DNA from: an uncultured Planctomycetaceae bacterium | GTDB lineage: Bacteria; Planctomycetota; Phycisphaerae; UBA1845; UTPLA1 | Length of the DNA stretch: 7,616 nucleotides | Assembly: GCA_938008425.1 (NCBI GenBank) | Contig: CALLKH010000225.1 | Coordinates: 1 to 7,616 of the forward strand | Reading direction: 5' to 3' | Shown here: in pieces, positions 5,075 through 7,616 of the stretch | How the letters are laid out: every line of letters starts with the position of its first letter | Position numbering within the stretch: position 1 is the first letter of the stretch | Notes under the pieces: model-generated | Seen by the model: only the letters and a program-made list of their open reading frames with translations | The model's database searches: none | Told to the model about the DNA's origin: nothing | Made by a program: the position numbers and the translations under genes

Positions 5075-6364
5075 TCATCGCGTCGCGCCGGACCGCTTGA
5101 GCCGCAACAGCGCCGGCAGCGTCAGTACCGCACAGAGCACCTCGGCCAGCCCGGCGAGCAGGAAGGTCAACCGGTACGCAAAGAGTTCCGACGACCACAG
5201 GGCGGCCAGTGAGTAAATCGCGCCGGCCGCCAACGGACCGATCACGAACCCAAGCGAGCCCGCGATGTTGAAGCCGGTGAAGGCCGCGCCGCGCCGCTCA
5301 ACTGGGGCGAAATCCGCACACAGCGTCAGGTTCGGCGCGAACATGATCGCGCTGATTACGCCCGAGGCGATCATGGCGTACTTCATCAGTGGGATCGGCA
5401 GGACGCCGTAGCACGCGAAGACGAGTCCGAACCCGGCGGAGCCGATCGAGATCGGCCACACCCGGCCGATGCGGTCGATGATCCACCCGGCCGGGAAGAC
5501 GAGCAGGGCGAAGGGCAGCAGGAACCAGACCAGCATGATACTGCGGTCCGATGGCGAGAGGCCGTGCACATCGGCGAGGAAGAGGCCGAACGTTGTGATG
5601 ACGACGCCGACGCAGAACCGATCGATGAAGGCGTAGATGAATGCGATGACCAGGGCGGGAGACTCACGGACGAGCGCGAGTACGCCGGACCGGGCGCGCT
5701 TGTCCCGGGCCATGAACAGCGGTTCGCTGACCACGAACGCGGCGACGAGGGCAATGGCCGCGGCGATCATGCCAGCGACGTGAAAGGTCCAATTGGGAAT
5801 ATGCTGCCACACCACGCCGCCGAGACGCGTTCCACAGGCGGTGCCGAGCATCATCAGCGCGCCGACGATGCCCATCGTGCGGCCGCGACGCGAGGGATCG
5901 GACCAGGCGGACGCAACGGCCATGAGCGTGCTGAGGGCAAGGATGTGCGCGGCGCCCTCCAGGAAACGGAGGATCAGGAGCGTTGCCAGGTTTGAGACGA
6001 CGCCCATGGACGACAACAGAACCGCGTCGGCGGCGAGGGCGAGCGCCGCGACGCGCCGGCGATTAAATGTTCCGTCGGCAACCCGGGCGATGATCGGCGC
6101 CGCCAGGACCGCGCCGATCATGTTGATCGACATGAAACTGTGTGTCCAAAACGCGGAGGCATTGAATCGAATCGCGACGAGTTCCTTCAGCGCCGGAACA
6201 AGCATGGTGACCGGCAGCATGGAGGCGAATGTCAGCGATGCGAGCGTGAGCACGCGGCGAAGTGAGTACTGTTCGCCGGCGTCTGGCGTTGCGTAGGAAA
6301 GCAGGGAGGGCGACGGTAGTGATTGGGCGGCGTGGGGGGTCATGTTTCGGGGGTAGGATAGCAT
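5075..6364 (-). CDS. Major facilitator superfamily (MFS) transporter
   Basis: This is a polytopic inner-membrane protein of about 429 residues, the usual 12-helix MFS size. Hydrophobic segments alternate with short basic loops. The half-transporter signature between helices 2 and 3 appears as ARVADGTFNRRR (93-104) and is repeated in the second half as AGWIIDRIGRVW (292-303). RFLEGAAHILALSTLMAV (133-150) resembles the helix-4 R-x-x-x-G motif, and the loop SDPSRRGRTMG (155-165) follows. The segment between the halves is basic (MARDKRARSG, 218-227). I infer a proton-coupled exporter or sugar/drug-type permease, but the sequence gives no substrate. Start choice is uncertain: GTG at 6370, ATG at 6364 and ATG at 6343 are all in frame, none with a clear Shine-Dalgarno, and the first 35 or so residues are poorly conserved cytosolic sequence. 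It is separated from ompH by 139 bp and may be unrelated to lipid A. Confidence 0.88.
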   Translation of the reverse strand: MLSYPRNMTPHAAQSLPSPSLLSYATPDAGEQYSLRRVLTLASLTFASMLPVTMLVPALKELVAIRFNASAFWTHSFMSINMIGAVLAAPIIARVADGTFNRRRVAALALAADAVLLSSMGVVSNLATLLILRFLEGAAHILALSTLMAVASAWSDPSRRGRTMGIVGALMMLGTACGTRLGGVVWQHIPNWTFHVAGMIAAAIALVAAFVVSEPLFMARDKRARSGVLALVRESPALVIAFIYAFIDRFCVGVVITTFGLFLADVHGLSPSDRSIMLVWFLLPFALLVFPAGWIIDRIGRVWPISIGSAGFGLVFACYGVLPIPLMKYAMIASGVISAIMFAPNLTLCADFAPVERRGAAFTGFNIAGSLGFVIGPLAAGAIYSLAALWSSELFAYRLTFLLAGLAEVLCAVLTLPALLRLKRSGATR

Positions 6365-6457
6365 GAACACGGCGGACCGGGTAATGGCCCCGCCGAGGGT
6401 CTGGTGGCGGATTCAGAGTTTCCGGTTTCCGACTAAAACGGGATCCCGAACGGCGGA

Positions 6458-7597
6458 TCACGGCGTCAGAGTGTGGAAGTATAGTGCGGACCAGGCCATC
6501 GCGGCCAGCGTCCACGGGGTGGCGCGTTTTGTCATGACATGCGGGGCGATGACCATCAGCCAGATCGGGATGAAATCGAGCGAGTAGCGATAAAACCCTG
6601 CCTGGTAGGAGGCGGTGGTGTGATAGCCCCAGAGGCCGAGGATCACCACGAAGCTTGAGAGCATTAGCACGCGGGAGGCCGGGTCGCGCCACCAGCGGCC
6701 TGCGGTGAGAAAGACCGCGAGTAGAATCGGCGAGGAGACCCAGATGCTGCAGCCCTCGCGATCGGTATTGTCAAAGTAAATTGAATGATTGCGCATGTCG
6801 ATGTCCGGCACCGTCGCGTTCATGGCGACGAGGTGGCGCGGATACCAGCGGAAGCCCCAAAGCTGGGTTCGGCCGTCAACGGAAATCTGATTCTCGCGAT
6901 CGCCATACAATTGCGGATATCCCGAATCCAGGGGGTTGCCCAGCTTGATGAAGCTCATGGTCATCGGAAGCGCGGCGACCATCGCGACGCCGAAGATCGC
7001 GAGCGAAAGACGCGAACGCGCGGCCGGATTCTGCACTTTCGCGCCAAGGCCGGCTTCGCCGGTCGATTGTGAATGCACCGTGGTGGATTGACCGGCGCTG
7101 CGACCGGGCGACGATTGTGGTCGCCACGCCAGCCAGAGAATCGGGATGGCGTAGAAGCAGGTCATTTGCCGCGACCAGACGGCCAGCGCAAGGCCGATCG
7201 CGGCGGGCCAGATGCGCCGCCGGCCCAGCAGATCGGCGGCCAGTATGAGCAGACCGGTCACGGCGATGGCGTGATTGATGTCGTAGAGATCGCCGTTCTT
7301 GCAGACCGTCAGCACCGGCCTCAGGCTCGTGCCGGCGATGAGCATGAATGCCAGCACCGCGGCCCAGCCTGAATGGCCGATCCTTGCTCGAAACGCCCCG
7401 AAAGCCGCAATGGGAATCGGCATCGCGACGAGCAGGGCGTAGATTGGTCCCCAGAATGTGTCCGGCCCCGCCCCGACCGCCTCGGAGAGCATCGTGCCTA
7501 TGAATGAAATGAGGACGAATGCATAACCGACGACGTTGTACTTCCGGTCGCCGACGGCAACGGCTTCAACAATGGGACCATCGTAGCGAAGGGCCAT
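6458..7597 (-). CDS. Polytopic membrane protein, GT-C glycosyltransferase-like, probably continuing past the window edge
   Basis: The 379 visible residues hold about nine or ten hydrophobic segments, for example near 20-38, 48-69, 77-92, 108-124, 129-158, 197-216, 284-299, 309-325 and 343-379. A large soluble loop (about 217-283) begins KLGNPLDSGY. An aromatic-rich GFYRYSLDFIPIW (334-346) lies near the end. The GNP-x-x-x-GY loop after a membrane segment, the YPRHLVAMN stretch (252-260), a SSPILL segment and a C-terminal R-Y-x-L-D-x-x-P motif resemble polyprenyl-phosphate-sugar-dependent (PMT/GT39-like) membrane proteins. No catalytic acidic motif is visible, and it would be expected in the missing N-terminus. 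I could not assign a sugar or acceptor. The ATG at 7597 has only a weak GAAG ahead, and the frame stays open to the edge, so the true start may lie outside. Residues about 158-195 are a polar, low-complexity linker between membrane segments. Confidence 0.7.
   Translation of the reverse strand: MALRYDGPIVEAVAVGDRKYNVVGYAFVLISFIGTMLSEAVGAGPDTFWGPIYALLVAMPIPIAAFGAFRARIGHSGWAAVLAFMLIAGTSLRPVLTVCKNGDLYDINHAIAVTGLLILAADLLGRRRIWPAAIGLALAVWSRQMTCFYAIPILWLAWRPQSSPGRSAGQSTTVHSQSTGEAGLGAKVQNPAARSRLSLAIFGVAMVAALPMTMSFIKLGNPLDSGYPQLYGDRENQISVDGRTQLWGFRWYPRHLVAMNATVPDIDMRNHSIYFDNTDREGCSIWVSSPILLAVFLTAGRWWRDPASRVLMLSSFVVILGLWGYHTTASYQAGFYRYSLDFIPIWLMVIAPHVMTKRATPWTLAAMAWSALYFHTLTP
7048..7064. repeat. Intragenic hairpin within the linker of the membrane protein
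   Basis: GGCCGGC (7048-7054) and GCCGGTC (7058-7064) form a seven-pair stem with one G-T pair and a TTC loop. It lies in the part of the gene encoding the polar linker (residues about 178-184). GC-rich palindromes of this shape occur as dispersed repeats in many bacteria, but only one copy is seen here. Confidence 0.5.
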
Positions 7598-7616
7598 GGT
7601 TCCACTTCGCCATTGA

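Noticed and set aside
6371..6457. Possible terminator between the membrane protein and the MFS gene (CGGGATCCCG followed by TTTT on the minus strand)
   Set aside because: The palindrome has no room for a loop beyond a 3-bp stem around GATC, too weak to call a terminator.
1..7616. A novel defence, mobile or phage system
   Set aside because: No nuclease, integrase, transposase, reverse transcriptase, toxin pair, repeat array or attachment site is visible; all genes fit envelope biogenesis or membrane functions.

Overview
This is a GC-rich bacterial window in which every gene I can support lies on the minus strand, so it reads right to left. It carries most of the early lipid A (Raetz) pathway of a Gram-negative cell. 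The dedicated LpxC deacetylase is fused to the FabZ dehydratase. That fusion, the high GC, the OmpH-lpxD-lpxC/fabZ-lpxA-oxidoreductase order and the OmpH family type suggest Planctomycetota or a neighbouring diderm phylum. Bacteroidota also carry the fusion but are usually AT-richer. The phylum call is an inference.

Layout in transcription order (from 7616 down to 1): a polytopic membrane protein resembling GT-C glycosyltransferases, probably entering from outside the window (6458-7597); an MFS transporter (5075-6364); a 139-bp gap with a candidate promoter and a very good ribosome binding site; a secreted OmpH/Skp-like periplasmic chaperone (4249-4935); lpxD (3174-4235), 13 nt after it; the lpxC-fabZ fusion (1880-3196), whose TTG start overlaps the lpxD end by 23 nt; a 201-bp gap with no clear signal; lpxA (659-1678); and a Gfo/Idh/MocA-family sugar-nucleotide oxidoreductase (1-662, cut by the window edge) that overlaps lpxA by 4 nt.

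How they work together: LpxA acylates UDP-GlcNAc (or an amino analogue), the LpxC half deacetylates the product, and LpxD adds the second hydroxyacyl chain. The FabZ half uses the same pool of 3-hydroxyacyl-ACP for fatty acid elongation, so the fusion puts the two competing uses on one polypeptide. OmpH/Skp escorts outer-membrane proteins, matching the skp-lpxD-fabZ-lpxA order of enterobacteria. The translationally coupled oxidoreductase is the most suggestive element: GnnA, which starts UDP-GlcNAc3N synthesis for amide-linked lipid A in some bacteria, belongs to this family and can sit beside lpxA. The LpxA here also differs from E. coli at an active-site position (His160 replaced by Gln).

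I saw no RNA genes, CRISPR array, insertion sequence, phage gene or defence system. The interest lies in variations on lipid A biosynthesis, not in a wholly new system.
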